From Viridibacterium sp035456105 (GTDB taxonomy: Bacteria; Pseudomonadota; Gammaproteobacteria; Burkholderiales; Rhodocyclaceae), in contig DATIDV010000006.1 in NCBI GenBank assembly GCA_035456105.1, forward strand, positions 9,952 to 73,951: DNA of 64,000 nucleotides, written 5' to 3'. Position 1 is the first letter of the stretch; the number at the start of each line of letters is the position of its first letter. The notes beneath the pieces are model-generated. The model did no database searches. It worked only from the letters and a program-made list of their open reading frames with translations, and was not told the DNA's origin. A program made the position numbers and the translations under genes. Positions 24,440 to 33,203 of the stretch are shown piece after piece.

Positions 24440-25165
24440 ATGGCCGGTCACTCAAAATGGGCCAATATCCAGCATCGCAAGGGTCGTCAGGACGCCAAGC
24501 GGGGCAAGGCCTTCACCAAACTCATCAAGGAAGTGACCGTCGCGGCACGCATGGGCGGCGGCGACCCCAACTTCAATCCGCGTTTGCGTCTGGCCATCGA
24601 CAAGGCCAAGGCCGAGAACATGCCCGGCGACAACCTCGAACGCGCCATCAAACGCGGCACCGGTGAGCTCGAAGGCGTGAGCTACGAAGAAGCCCGCTAC
24701 GAAGGCTACGGCATCGGCGGCGCGGCGGTGATCGTCGACTGCCTCACCGACAACAAGGTGCGCACCGTCGCCGACGTGCGTCACGCCTTCTCGAAATGCG
24801 GCGGCAGCCTGGGCACCGATGGCAGCGTTGCCTTCCAGTTCAAGCATTGCGGCCAGCTCATGTTCGCGCCCGGCACGAATGAAGATGCGTTGATGGAAGC
24901 AGCGCTCGAAGCCGGCGCTGAAGATGTCGCAACCAACGAAGATGGCTCGCTCGAGGTCGTCACCGGCCCGTGGGAATTCACCGCCGTGAAGGAAGCGCTG
25001 GAGAAGGCCGGCTTCAAGGCCGAGTTCGGTGAAGTCACCATGAAGCCGCTCAACGAAACCGAGCTGAGCGGCGATGATGCCGTCCGCATGCAAAAGCTGC
25101 TCGATATGCTCGAAGCGCTCGATGACGTGCAGGACGTTTACACGTCAGCCGTGATGGACGCCTGA
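24440..25165 (+). CDS. yebC: YebC/PmpR-family (TACO1-like) regulatory protein
   Basis: This 241-residue protein begins MAGHSKWANIQHRKGRQDAK, the invariant family opening. It continues with NMPGDNLERAIKRGTGE and the acidic C-terminal domain ending LDMLEALDDVQDVYTSAVMD. Family members act as DNA-binding regulators or as translation factors that relieve stalling at proline runs. AGGA lies eight bases before the ATG. In many bacteria the gene precedes ruvC; here ruvC is 4 kb further on the same strand. Confidence 0.95.
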   Translation: MAGHSKWANIQHRKGRQDAKRGKAFTKLIKEVTVAARMGGGDPNFNPRLRLAIDKAKAENMPGDNLERAIKRGTGELEGVSYEEARYEGYGIGGAAVIVDCLTDNKVRTVADVRHAFSKCGGSLGTDGSVAFQFKHCGQLMFAPGTNEDALMEAALEAGAEDVATNEDGSLEVVTGPWEFTAVKEALEKAGFKAEFGEVTMKPLNETELSGDDAVRMQKLLDMLEALDDVQDVYTSAVMDA

Positions 25166-25169
25166 TCGC

Positions 25170-25775
25170 GTGCGCATTCAAGGTACGCTCACCGACTGGA
25201 AGGAACGCCAGGGTTTCGGTTTCATCACGCCCGATGGCGGTGGCGAGCGCGTCTTCGTCCACCAGTCGGCCTTCCTCAATCGCAAACGCCAGCCTGGTGT
25301 GGGCACGCAGCTCATCTACGAGCTCGTGCCGCACAAGAATCGTGGTGTTTGCGCAAGCAAGGTGGCCTACGCCATGGATGCGGCCGCAACGCGTTCCGCG
25401 GGTCGCCGCGCGAGTTCGACGAGCTGGCTGGCGCTGGCATTCCTTGCCCTGCTGGCCGCCGTGACTTTCAAGGGATACCTGCCAGCCGGTGTACTTGCGT
25501 TCTACCTTGTCGAAAGTGTCATTTCGTACTTCGCGTACGCCATGGACAAGTCTTCAGCGCAGGGCGGGCGCTGGCGAATCGCCGAGAACACACTGCATCT
25601 ATTCGACCTTATGGGTGGCTGGCCCGGCGGGCTGATCGCGCAAAAGCGCTTGCGCCACAAGACGAGCAAGGAGAGCTTCCAGAACCTGTTCCGGGTCACG
25701 GTAGCCGTGAACTGCGCAGCGCTTGCGTGGTTGTTCACTGCCTCCGGGAAGACATTCCTGCTCGAGCATTTTTAG
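25170..25775 (+). CDS. Cold-shock domain fused to DUF1294 membrane domain
   Basis: This 201-residue protein has an N-terminal cold-shock fold (GTLTDWKERQGFGFITPDGG, VFVHQSAF) with the RNP1-type FGFI motif. A Ser/Arg linker follows, then a DUF1294 domain with two or three membrane spans (LALAFLALLAAVTF, VLAFYLVESVISYFAY) and the signature AMDKSSAQGGRWR and DLMGGWPGGLIAQKRLRHK. It starts at a GTG four bases after the yebC stop, so the two are co-transcribed. The fusion is widespread in proteobacteria; its function is unknown. Confidence 0.9.
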   Translation: MRIQGTLTDWKERQGFGFITPDGGGERVFVHQSAFLNRKRQPGVGTQLIYELVPHKNRGVCASKVAYAMDAAATRSAGRRASSTSWLALAFLALLAAVTFKGYLPAGVLAFYLVESVISYFAYAMDKSSAQGGRWRIAENTLHLFDLMGGWPGGLIAQKRLRHKTSKESFQNLFRVTVAVNCAALAWLFTASGKTFLLEHF

Positions 25776-25901
25776 GGCACGTTGCACTCCTCTCCTTGTG
25801 CGGGACTCCTGGGCAACATCGGCCCCGCATTGCCTCGCACACTCTGTCCCTCAAGCCAGTGTGCTTAACGCGCCCCCTCCGGCTCCTGTAAAAACGCCCT
25901 G

Positions 25902-26843
25902 ATGTCAGCACTGCCCCTAACACTGATTTTCTTCGCCGCACTCATTCATGCCGGCTGGAATCTCGTCGCCAAGAAATCCGGCGGCGATATGTTTTTTGCA
26001 TTGCTGATGACCCTCGCGCACATCGTCGTCTGGGCGCCAGTCGGGGGGTGGTTCATCTGGCAACAGGCCGGCCAGCTTGGCCCGCTGCAGTGGGGTCTGA
26101 TCTTCGCCAGCGGCACGCTGCATCTTGCCTACTTCGCCTGCCTGCTGCGCGGCTATCGCCTCGGCGATCTGTCCGTGGTCTATCCGCTAGCGCGCGGTTC
26201 GGGCCCACTGGTGACGGCACTCGTGGCCACCACTTTCTTCGGCGAGTCGCTACGCCTCATTGGCTGGCTCGGCGTGCTGGCCATCGTCAGCGGCATCCTG
26301 CTGATCGCCGGAGGCCCGGCGTTGATCCGCGCCTTCCTCAACCCTGACCAATCCGACAAGGCACACACTGCGCTGCGTGCCGGCGTGATCTACGGCCTCG
26401 TCACCGGATTGTTCATCGCGACCTACACCCTCGTCGACGGCTATGCCGTGAAGCACGCAGGCATCTCGCCCATCCTCGTCGAATACCTCGGCAATCTCAC
26501 GCGCCTGCCGCTGCTCATCGTCGTCCTGCTGATCATGCACCGGCGTGAACAGCCAGCTCCCGGCACGCCGCTCCGTTCGCGACTTGGTTTGCAACTCAGT
26601 CTGCAACTGAAGCAGACGTGGAAGCACGCCCTGCTCATCGGCGCCGTGGCACCGATCTCCTACACCCTGGTGCTGTTCGCCGCGACCATGGCCCCCCTGT
26701 CGCAGGTGGCACCGGCGCGCGAGTTGTCGATGCTGTTTGCCTCGCTGTTCGGCGGCCGCCTGCTCGGCGAGCGCGATGCAGGCATGCGCCTGTTCGGCGC
26801 CCTCTGTATCGCTGCTGGCGTGATCGCGCTGGTCAGCGTCTGA
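25902..26843 (+). CDS. EamA/DMT-superfamily transporter
   Basis: The 313 residues form about ten hydrophobic segments in two EamA repeats. Typical features are HAGWNLVAKKSG in the first helix, PLARGSGPLVTAL at the end of repeat one, and ARELSMLFASLFGGRLLGER near the end of repeat two. Such proteins export or exchange small metabolites at the inner membrane; the substrate cannot be predicted. It is followed after 10 nt by a second EamA gene. Confidence 0.9.
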   Translation: MSALPLTLIFFAALIHAGWNLVAKKSGGDMFFALLMTLAHIVVWAPVGGWFIWQQAGQLGPLQWGLIFASGTLHLAYFACLLRGYRLGDLSVVYPLARGSGPLVTALVATTFFGESLRLIGWLGVLAIVSGILLIAGGPALIRAFLNPDQSDKAHTALRAGVIYGLVTGLFIATYTLVDGYAVKHAGISPILVEYLGNLTRLPLLIVVLLIMHRREQPAPGTPLRSRLGLQLSLQLKQTWKHALLIGAVAPISYTLVLFAATMAPLSQVAPARELSMLFASLFGGRLLGERDAGMRLFGALCIAAGVIALVSV

Positions 26844-26853
26844 GCGCCTGGCA

Positions 26854-27711
26854 ATGGATCGTTTCCTCGCCCCCGTTTTCGTCTTCCTGTGGAGCACCGG
26901 CTTCATCAGCGCCAAGCTCGGTCTGCCGTTTGCCGAGCCACTGACCTTTCTCTGCGCGCGCTATGCTCTTGTCATTATGGTAATGCTCGTCGCCACGCGC
27001 ATCTTCCGCGCGCCGTGGCCGATCAGTCGTCGCGAGGTAGCGCATATCGCCATCGCCGGCGCGCTGATCCAGGCCACCTATCTCGGTGGCGTCTTCATCG
27101 CCATCCATCAGGGGCTGCCGGCGGGGCTCACCGCGCTCATCGTCGGCCTGCAACCGATCGTGACGGCGCTGGCCGCAGGCTGGCTGCTCGGCGAAAAGGT
27201 CACGCGCGCACAATGGATCGGGCTAGCACTGGGCTTCATCGGCGTGGCGTTGGTCGTAACGCATAGTCGCGCACCGGGCTTGTCAAATACCTGGAGCCTC
27301 AGCGCGCTGTGGCCGGCAATCGCAGCACTGGCTGGCATCACGCTCGGCACGGTGTACCAGAAGCGCTTCTGCCCGAAATTCGATCTGCGCACCGGCGCCG
27401 TCATCCAGTTCAGCGCCAGCCTGTTGCTGACCCTGCCTGTTGCGGCGGCAACCGAGACGCTGCGCATCGACTGGAGCGGGCAATTCGTCTTCGCCTGGTT
27501 GTGGGCCGTGTTGATGCTCTCAGTCACGGCCATCAGCGTGCTCAACATCCTGATCCGCCGTGGCACGGCCGTTCGCGTGACGAGCCTGTTCTACCTCACA
27601 CCGGCCGTAACGGCCTTGCTCGCCTGGCTGCTGTTCCGCGAATCCTTGCAGGCGCTGGCCCTGCTGGGCATGGCTATCGCCGTGTTCGGCGTGTGGCTGT
27701 CGCGACGCTGA
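26854..27711 (+). CDS. EamA/DMT-superfamily transporter, second of a pair
   Basis: The 285 residues include ten predicted helices and two EamA repeats (FLWSTGFISAKLGLPFAEP, ALIVGLQPIVTALAAGWLLGEK, FYLTPAVTALLAWLLFRES). It is only distantly similar to its neighbour, so the pair is probably two independent family members and not a fresh duplication. Only 10 nt separate them and they probably share a transcript. No substrate is assignable. Confidence 0.9.
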   Translation: MDRFLAPVFVFLWSTGFISAKLGLPFAEPLTFLCARYALVIMVMLVATRIFRAPWPISRREVAHIAIAGALIQATYLGGVFIAIHQGLPAGLTALIVGLQPIVTALAAGWLLGEKVTRAQWIGLALGFIGVALVVTHSRAPGLSNTWSLSALWPAIAALAGITLGTVYQKRFCPKFDLRTGAVIQFSASLLLTLPVAAATETLRIDWSGQFVFAWLWAVLMLSVTAISVLNILIRRGTAVRVTSLFYLTPAVTALLAWLLFRESLQALALLGMAIAVFGVWLSRR

Positions 27712-27864
27712 ATTCGCCGAGCCACTGAGGTGTATTGCAAACCTGTGTGGCAGGAAAGTGGCTGACAGCAACAACTACCACGCGTAGCCGGGAAAAGCGT
27801 CACATATGCCGGACCTGCGGCATGACCAGCCGCGACGCTTTGCCCTACAATCGACGCGATTATC

Positions 27865-28131
27865 AGGGTCTGTTGTCAGCCGTTTGCCGGTCGCGCTCGT
27901 TCAAATGCGCCGCCGCGCAAGGCGCGGCGACGCTAGCAGGGTGGTCCCCTGCCAAGGAGCTGCAACACCGCCCTGCGAGATCATTTGAGCGAGCCCTGCG
28001 GGTTGAAGCGTAAGGCTCGCGGAACTGCGTTGCACTTGTTGTGCGGAGGACCACTCCGCACTGTGTCGCACGCCTTGTCCCACGAGCCATACGCTTCAAC
28101 GCGACCCGGCAAACGACAGACAACAGACCCT
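27865..28131. mobile_element. 267 bp palindromic MITE-like element
   Basis: The ends are exact 13 bp inverted repeats: AGGGTCTGTTGTC at 27865 and GACAACAGACCCT at 28119-28131. The complementarity continues imperfectly through GTTTGCCGG/CCGGCAAAC and TCGCG/CGCGA. Each arm contains a sub-palindrome around GTGGTCC (GCAGGGTGGTCCCCTGC; GTGCGGAGTGGTCCTCCGCA on the other strand). A third inverted pair, TTGAAGCGTAAGGCTCG and CGAGCCATACGCTTCAA, sits at 28001 and 28083. It has no ORF, and no target duplication is evident. It ends 10 nt before the PilT-like start. Confidence 0.72.
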
Positions 28132-28141
28132 AGGGAACAGC

Positions 28142-29284
28142 ATGGAATCGAACCAGCAGACATTGATCGAAACACTCTCTGGCGACGAGGTCGGGGACTA
28201 TCCCTTCATGGGCACGCTCGTCGAGCAGATCCTGTTTCTGCTCAGTTCGAACATCGTGTTCAGCGACCTGATCATCCACCAGAACAGTCCCGTCCTGCTG
28301 CGCCAGCCCAAACGCCTCGTGGCTGCTTCAGACACGCCGATTACGCGCGAAGAGCTCGAAGAGTTCTTCCAGGTCATCGAACCCAACTGGCGCGACCGCA
28401 TCGAAGATCGCGCCTTCGACCGCGCCAAGGATTTGCGCAGCGGACGCATCCGCGTCAATTGCTTCACCTTCCAAGGCAAGACACGTCTCGGTTGCGTGAT
28501 CCGCCGCTTCCCGACCGAACCGATTCCGCTCGAAGAGCTGGGTGTGCGCCCCTGCATCCAGGACTTCGCCAAGCTCACCAGCGGCCTCGTGCTGTTCGTC
28601 GGCGATACCTGCCAGGGCAAGTCGACGACCATCGCCTCGCTACTCGACGAGATCAACAAGACTCGCTCGGGCCACATCATCACCATCGAAGACCCGGTGG
28701 AGACCATCATTCCGCAGCGCCGCTGCATCATCACGCAACGCGAAGTCGGCGCCGACGGTGACGTCGAGAGCTACTACCACGGCGCGCTGGATGCCCTGCG
28801 CGAGCGCCCGGATGTCATCGTCATCGGCGAGATCCGTGACGCAGAGACTGCACGCGAAGCGCTGGCGCTAGCTGAATCCGGCCCGCTGGTGTTTGCCACG
28901 CTGCACGCTCGCTCGACCGAGCTGGGCCTGCAGAAACTGTTGCGCCTGCTTGGCAACGCCGACGCGCAAGCGCAGTCCCTGTCCACTGCCCTGCGTGGCG
29001 TCATCTGCCAGACCCTGCTGCCCGCGCGCAATGGCAAGTCGTACTACCTCGCCACCGAGTGCCTGACCATGACACCCGAGGCCGAGCATCTTGTCGGAAC
29101 GCAGAACCTCGCGGAGATTCGTCCGCTGCTGGAGAAGCTCAGCAAGAAGCCCGAGGCCGGTTCGCACACCATGAACGACGATCTGGCCATGCTCATCAAC
29201 GCCAAGCTCGTGGACCTCGTCGACGCGCGCCGCGGCACAACCGACCCGCTGAAGTTCGCGGAGTTATTCGAGCGCAAAAAATAA
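28142..29284 (+). CDS. PilT/PilU-like secretion-type ATPase, divergent
   Basis: The 380 residues include an N-terminal PAS-like domain (SDLIIHQNSPVLLRQ) and the ATPase core: Walker A GDTCQGKS (154-161), Asp box TIEDPVE, Walker B VIVIGEIRD and His box ATLHARST. PilT-family enzymes drive type IV pilus retraction. Walker A departs from the usual GPTGSGKS but keeps G-x4-GKS, and all acidic and His-box residues are present, so it is probably active. No pil genes are nearby. The palindromic element ends 10 nt before the ATG, so its promoter lies in or beyond that element. Confidence 0.85.
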   Translation: MESNQQTLIETLSGDEVGDYPFMGTLVEQILFLLSSNIVFSDLIIHQNSPVLLRQPKRLVAASDTPITREELEEFFQVIEPNWRDRIEDRAFDRAKDLRSGRIRVNCFTFQGKTRLGCVIRRFPTEPIPLEELGVRPCIQDFAKLTSGLVLFVGDTCQGKSTTIASLLDEINKTRSGHIITIEDPVETIIPQRRCIITQREVGADGDVESYYHGALDALRERPDVIVIGEIRDAETAREALALAESGPLVFATLHARSTELGLQKLLRLLGNADAQAQSLSTALRGVICQTLLPARNGKSYYLATECLTMTPEAEHLVGTQNLAEIRPLLEKLSKKPEAGSHTMNDDLAMLINAKLVDLVDARRGTTDPLKFAELFERKK

Positions 29285-29330
29285 GTAGCACGAGGCGGCA
29301 CGGCCCCGTGCCGCCTCACCACACGCCTTC

Positions 29331-29891
29331 ATGACCGCTCTCGCACTCCCTCCCAGCCGCATCCTCGGCATCGACCCCGGCCTGCGCGTCACTGGCTTCG
29401 GCGTCATCGAGCGCAGCGGCAACAAGCTGGCCTACATCGCCAGCGGCTGCATCCGCTCCCCGGATGGCACGCTGCCGGAGCGCCTCAAGGTCATCCTGCA
29501 CGGCGTGCAGGAAGTGGTCGACACCTACCAGCCGAATGAAGCCGCGGTCGAAATCGTCTTCGTGAACGTCAATCCACAATCCACCCTGCTGCTCGGACAA
29601 GCGCGCGGCGCAGCCATCTGCGGCCTCGTGTCACGCGACCTGACGGTCATGGAATACACCGCCCTGCAGGTCAAGCAGGCCGTCGTCGGCTACGGCAAGG
29701 CCGACAAGACGCAGGTACAGCACATGGTCAAACGCCTGCTGCAACTGGCAGGCGACCCCCAGGCCGACGCCGCCGACGCGCTCGCTTGCGCCATTGCCCA
29801 CGCCAATGGCGGCGCGGCAGGCAGTGCTTTGAGTGCCCTCAGCGCAGCCAATACGCGTGGCAAGAAGCGCGGCACACGACTGCTGGGCTGA
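29331..29891 (+). CDS. ruvC: Holliday-junction resolvase RuvC
   Basis: This 186-residue protein has the catalytic Asp in RILGIDPGLRVTG, the Glu in EAAVEIVFVNVNPQSTL, and the C-terminal acidic pair in DAADALACAIAH, the RuvC active-site set. It cleaves Holliday junctions with RuvAB. ruvA and ruvB are not adjacent in this window. It is followed by a terminator shared with the convergent pyrimidine operon. Confidence 0.96.
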   Translation: MTALALPPSRILGIDPGLRVTGFGVIERSGNKLAYIASGCIRSPDGTLPERLKVILHGVQEVVDTYQPNEAAVEIVFVNVNPQSTLLLGQARGAAICGLVSRDLTVMEYTALQVKQAVVGYGKADKTQVQHMVKRLLQLAGDPQADAADALACAIAHANGGAAGSALSALSAANTRGKKRGTRLLG

Positions 29892-29948
29892 GGGCTGCAG
29901 CACCGCGGCACGCGCACAACGCATCGCCTGTCATTGACGACCTGCAGA

Positions 29949-29985
29949 CAAAAAAATGGCGCGGAAAATTCCGCGCCATTTTTCT
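29949..29985. terminator. Bidirectional terminator between ruvC and pyrX
   Basis: AAAATGGCGCGGAA and TTCCGCGCCATTTT form a perfect stem with A and T runs on both sides, placed between convergent genes. Confidence 0.92.
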
Positions 29986-30003
29986 TGATGGAGACTGCGG
30001 TGC

Positions 30004-31290
30004 TTACTGCGCCGCACTCTCGAACATCACTCGGCCTTCCACCAGCGTGTAGCGCGTAATGCCCGGCAAGGGCATACCGAGGAAAGGCGTGTTCTTTCCC
30101 TGGCTCTTCAGCGTGGCTCGTGTAATGACGCGCTCGGCATCGGCATCAAAGACACACACATCGGCACGTGCCCCCACGCCCAGATGGCCGCCCTTGGTGA
30201 TGCCCATGATGGCCGCCGCGTCGGCCGTGACGCGTGCCAATGCGGTGGACAAGGACACCTTGTGGTCGCGCGCCCACTTGAGCGTGAGTGGCAACAGCAG
30301 CTCCAGCCCGGTCGCACCGACTTCGGATTCGCCGAAAGGCATCTGCTTGGCGTCGTCATCAACCGGTGTGTGGTCCGAACACACGGCATTGATGCGTCCG
30401 TCAGCCAGCCCGGCGCGCAGCGCATCGCGGTCACGCTGACTGCGCAGCGGCGGATCCATATGACATAGCGGATTGAAGTAGCCGATATCGATGTCGCACA
30501 GATGCAGGTGATGTGCGGCGACGTCGCAGGTTACGTCCACACCGGCAGCGCGCGCCTGCTCGATCAGGGCCAGACCCGCGGCCGAAGTCAGGCGCGTGAC
30601 ATGCAGCTTCACGCCGGTCGCCAGAGCGAGCTTGAGATGCGTGGCCAGTGCCACGGTTTCTGCTTCCACCGGGATGCCGGTGAGGCCCATGCGTGAAGCC
30701 ATCTCGCCGTCGTGTGCCATGCCGCCCTTGCCGAGGAAGGGATCGGTCGGCTGCAACCACACGCGGAAACCGAAAGTCGCCGCGTACTGCATGGCGCGCA
30801 GCAGGACCTGTGTATCCACCAGCGGCGTATTGGCCTGACTGAACGCCACGCAACCGGCTTCAACCAGTTCGGCCATCTCGGTAATGGCTTGTCCTTTGAG
30901 GCCCACCGTCAGCGCGCCAATCGGATAGACGTGCGCACAGTTGAGGTTCTTGGCGCGGAAGCACAGCATCTCGACCAGACCCGGTTCATCCAGTACGGGA
31001 TCCGTGTCCGGCGGACAGGCCAGGCTGGTGATGCCGCCGGCCATCGCCGCTTCCATTTCGGACTCCAGCGTGGCGCGATATTCGAAGCCGGGTTCGCGCA
31101 GGCGCGCCGCGAGGTCGATGAGGCCCGGAGCAACGATGAGCCCGCTGGCGTCGATGACGCGGTCAGCCTTGAAGCCTGCAGGCGCAGCGCCGACGGCGAC
31201 GATCTTGTCATCGGTGATAAAGACATCCTGCTGCGCGTCGATCTTGTTGGCCGGATCGATGACGCGACCGTTCTTGATATGAATGTTCAT
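30004..31290 (-). CDS. pyrX: Inactive dihydroorotase-like protein PyrX
   Basis: This 428-residue amidohydrolase-fold protein aligns with class I dihydroorotase. The metal motif D-x-H-x-H-x-R-E-P-G appears as IDLAARLREPG (59-68), so both histidines are lost (Ala61, Arg63). Such pseudo-dihydroorotases do not catalyse. In Pseudomonas-type organisms they are needed to assemble an active aspartate transcarbamoylase dodecamer. It starts five bases after the pyrB stop, which fits that structural role. An active dihydroorotase must be encoded elsewhere. Confidence 0.9.
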   Translation of the reverse strand: MNIHIKNGRVIDPANKIDAQQDVFITDDKIVAVGAAPAGFKADRVIDASGLIVAPGLIDLAARLREPGFEYRATLESEMEAAMAGGITSLACPPDTDPVLDEPGLVEMLCFRAKNLNCAHVYPIGALTVGLKGQAITEMAELVEAGCVAFSQANTPLVDTQVLLRAMQYAATFGFRVWLQPTDPFLGKGGMAHDGEMASRMGLTGIPVEAETVALATHLKLALATGVKLHVTRLTSAAGLALIEQARAAGVDVTCDVAAHHLHLCDIDIGYFNPLCHMDPPLRSQRDRDALRAGLADGRINAVCSDHTPVDDDAKQMPFGESEVGATGLELLLPLTLKWARDHKVSLSTALARVTADAAAIMGITKGGHLGVGARADVCVFDADAERVITRATLKSQGKNTPFLGMPLPGITRYTLVEGRVMFESAAQ

Positions 31291-31295
31291 TCTGC

Positions 31296-32267
31296 TCAGC
31301 CCCCCGCCAGCATGCTCATGACCGCCATGCGCACGGCGATACCGAAAGTGACTTGCGGCAATATGACGGCGTGCTGACCATCAGCTACCGCCGAGTCGAT
31401 CTCGACGCCGCGATTCATCGGCCCCGGATGCAGCACGATGGCGTCCGGCTTGGCCAGCGCCAGCTTCTCCGGCGTCAGGCCCCACACCTTGAAATACTCC
31501 TGACTCGACGGAAGCAAGGCGCCCTGCATGCGCTCATTCTGCAGGCGCAGCATCATCACCACGTCGACGCCCTTGAGGCCTTCGTTCATGTCGTGGAAGA
31601 CGCGTACACCCAAGCGTTCAATGCCTGTCGGCAATAGCGTCTTGGGCCCGATCACGCGCACTTCCGGCACGCCCAGCGTGGTCAGCGCGGCGATCTCGGA
31701 GCGCGCCACACGCGAGTGCAGGACGTCGCCAACGACGGCCACGGTGAGATTGGTGAAGTCCTTCTTGTAGTGGCGGATGGCGTACATGTCGAGCAGCCCC
31801 TGCGTGGGGTGCGCGTGACGACCATCGCCGGCGTTGACGACCGAGATGTGGTCGCGATTGGTGGCGCGCAGGTGCTCGGCCATCAGATAGGGCGCGCCGC
31901 TCGAGGCATGGCGCACGACAAACATATCGGCGCCCATGGCGACGAGATTGTCGACCGTGTCAAGCAGGGTCTCGCCCTTATTGGTCGAGCTCGTCGCGAC
32001 GTTCAGGTTTATGACATCGGCAGACAGGCGCTTGGCGGCAATCTCGAAGGTCGTGCGCGTGCGCGTGCTGTTTTCGAAGAAGACGTTGAACACGCTCTTG
32101 CCACGCAGCAGCGGCAGTTTCTTCACTTCGCGTTCGGCCACTTCGGTGAAGGGCTCGGCAATGTCGAGAATCTGTTCGAGGATGGCTTTCGGCAAGCCAT
32201 CCAGCGTGAGCAGATGCTGCAACTCGCCGTTCTTCGTCAGCTGCGGGTTGTGACCCAACTTAGACAT
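31296..32267 (-). CDS. pyrB: Aspartate carbamoyltransferase catalytic chain
   Basis: This 323-residue protein has the carbamoyl-phosphate motif FFENSTRTRTTFE, the aspartate-loop sequence SSTNKGETLLDT, NAGDGRHAHPTQGLLD and VLHPGPMNRGVEID. It condenses carbamoyl phosphate with aspartate, the first committed pyrimidine step. Its start overlaps the pyrR stop by eight bases and PyrX follows directly. Confidence 0.97.
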   Translation of the reverse strand: MSKLGHNPQLTKNGELQHLLTLDGLPKAILEQILDIAEPFTEVAEREVKKLPLLRGKSVFNVFFENSTRTRTTFEIAAKRLSADVINLNVATSSTNKGETLLDTVDNLVAMGADMFVVRHASSGAPYLMAEHLRATNRDHISVVNAGDGRHAHPTQGLLDMYAIRHYKKDFTNLTVAVVGDVLHSRVARSEIAALTTLGVPEVRVIGPKTLLPTGIERLGVRVFHDMNEGLKGVDVVMMLRLQNERMQGALLPSSQEYFKVWGLTPEKLALAKPDAIVLHPGPMNRGVEIDSAVADGQHAVILPQVTFGIAVRMAVMSMLAGG

Positions 32268-32760
32268 TGATAATCCTCAGGGAAAGTTCGCCCGCCTCCG
32301 AGCGCGACAGGCGCAGGCGTGAGTCGGCAGGCAGGGTTTCAGTCAGGGTAAGCGGGCAGTAGCGCGGTGAGATCGGCAACTCGCGCTCGTCACGGTCGAC
32401 CAGCACGGCAAGGTCGACACGACCGGGCCGACCGTAGTCGAACAATTCATTGAGTGCGGCACGCGTGGTGCGACCGGTGTAGAGCACATCGTCGACCAGA
32501 ATCAGCGGACGGCCGTCGATGTCGAAGGGAATCTCACTCTTGCGTGGGCGCGCGTGCAGACCGCGCGAGCCGAAGTCGTCGCGGTAGAACGCCACGTCGA
32601 TTGTGCCGAGCGGCTCCTTGATGCCGAGCACGGCATGCAGGTGCTCCGCCAGCCACACACCGCCGGTATGAATGCCGATCAGCGCCGTGTCGGGCGTCAG
32701 ATGCGGGCGTATCTGTGCGGCGAGTTGCGCGCACAGCTTGCTTGCGTCAGGTAGTTCCAT
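32260..32760 (-). CDS. pyrR: PyrR bifunctional regulator/uracil phosphoribosyltransferase
   Basis: This 166-residue phosphoribosyltransferase-fold protein has the PRPP loop LILVDDVLYTGRTTRAAL and the FYRDDFG segment typical of PyrR. It converts uracil and PRPP to UMP and in many bacteria controls pyrimidine genes. The start at 32760 gives the usual length. A longer upstream frame overlaps yqgF heavily and is rejected. It overlaps yqgF by 14 nt at its start and pyrB by 8 nt at its end. Confidence 0.93.
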   Translation of the reverse strand: MELPDASKLCAQLAAQIRPHLTPDTALIGIHTGGVWLAEHLHAVLGIKEPLGTIDVAFYRDDFGSRGLHARPRKSEIPFDIDGRPLILVDDVLYTGRTTRAALNELFDYGRPGRVDLAVLVDRDERELPISPRYCPLTLTETLPADSRLRLSRSEAGELSLRIINV

Positions 32761-33199
32761 GATGGGCGTCCGGCGAGTTGGCATAGGTTTCCAGGTAGCT
32801 TTGCAGGATGCGCTGCGCGGCCACGGCGTCGAGAATTTTCTTGCGCTCGCGCCAGTCGGCGTATTTTCCACCAGCCTGCCTGAGCATGTCTTCCGCTTCA
32901 GCCGAAGTAAGACTTTCGTCAAAAAGTTTCACAGGCAGGGAGAAGCGCCCGGTGAGCTGATTGGCGAAGCGCTTGCAGCGCGCTGCCATGGCATGCTCGC
33001 TGCCATCCTCCGTGGCGGGCATGCCGACCACCAGCGTCGCGGGCTTCCATTCGGTGATCAGCTTGCCGATCTCGGCAAAGCGCACGTCGTTGGCCTCGCT
33101 GTTGATGACGATCAGCGGCTGAGCCAGCCCGCTTTCCGTTTCGCCAACGGCTACCCCGATGCGTGCGGTGCCGAAGTCGAAACCGAGCAGTGTGGCCAT
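32747..33199 (-). CDS. yqgF: YqgF/RuvX family nuclease
   Basis: This 150-residue RNase H-fold protein has GFDFGTARIGVAVG at the front, LVVGMPATEDGSE, the FDESLTSAEAE motif and a DAVAAQRILQSYL end that carries the last acidic residue. The family processes the 5' end of pre-16S rRNA. Its ATG lies four bases past the yqgE stop. Confidence 0.94.
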   Translation of the reverse strand: MATLLGFDFGTARIGVAVGETESGLAQPLIVINSEANDVRFAEIGKLITEWKPATLVVGMPATEDGSEHAMAARCKRFANQLTGRFSLPVKLFDESLTSAEAEDMLRQAGGKYADWRERKKILDAVAAQRILQSYLETYANSPDAHHGTT

Positions 33200-33203
33200 C
33201 GCG

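Noticed and set aside
25902..27711. Siderophore exporter role for the EamA transporter pair
   Set aside because: Far from the island, no Fur box upstream, and the family does not include known catecholate exporters.
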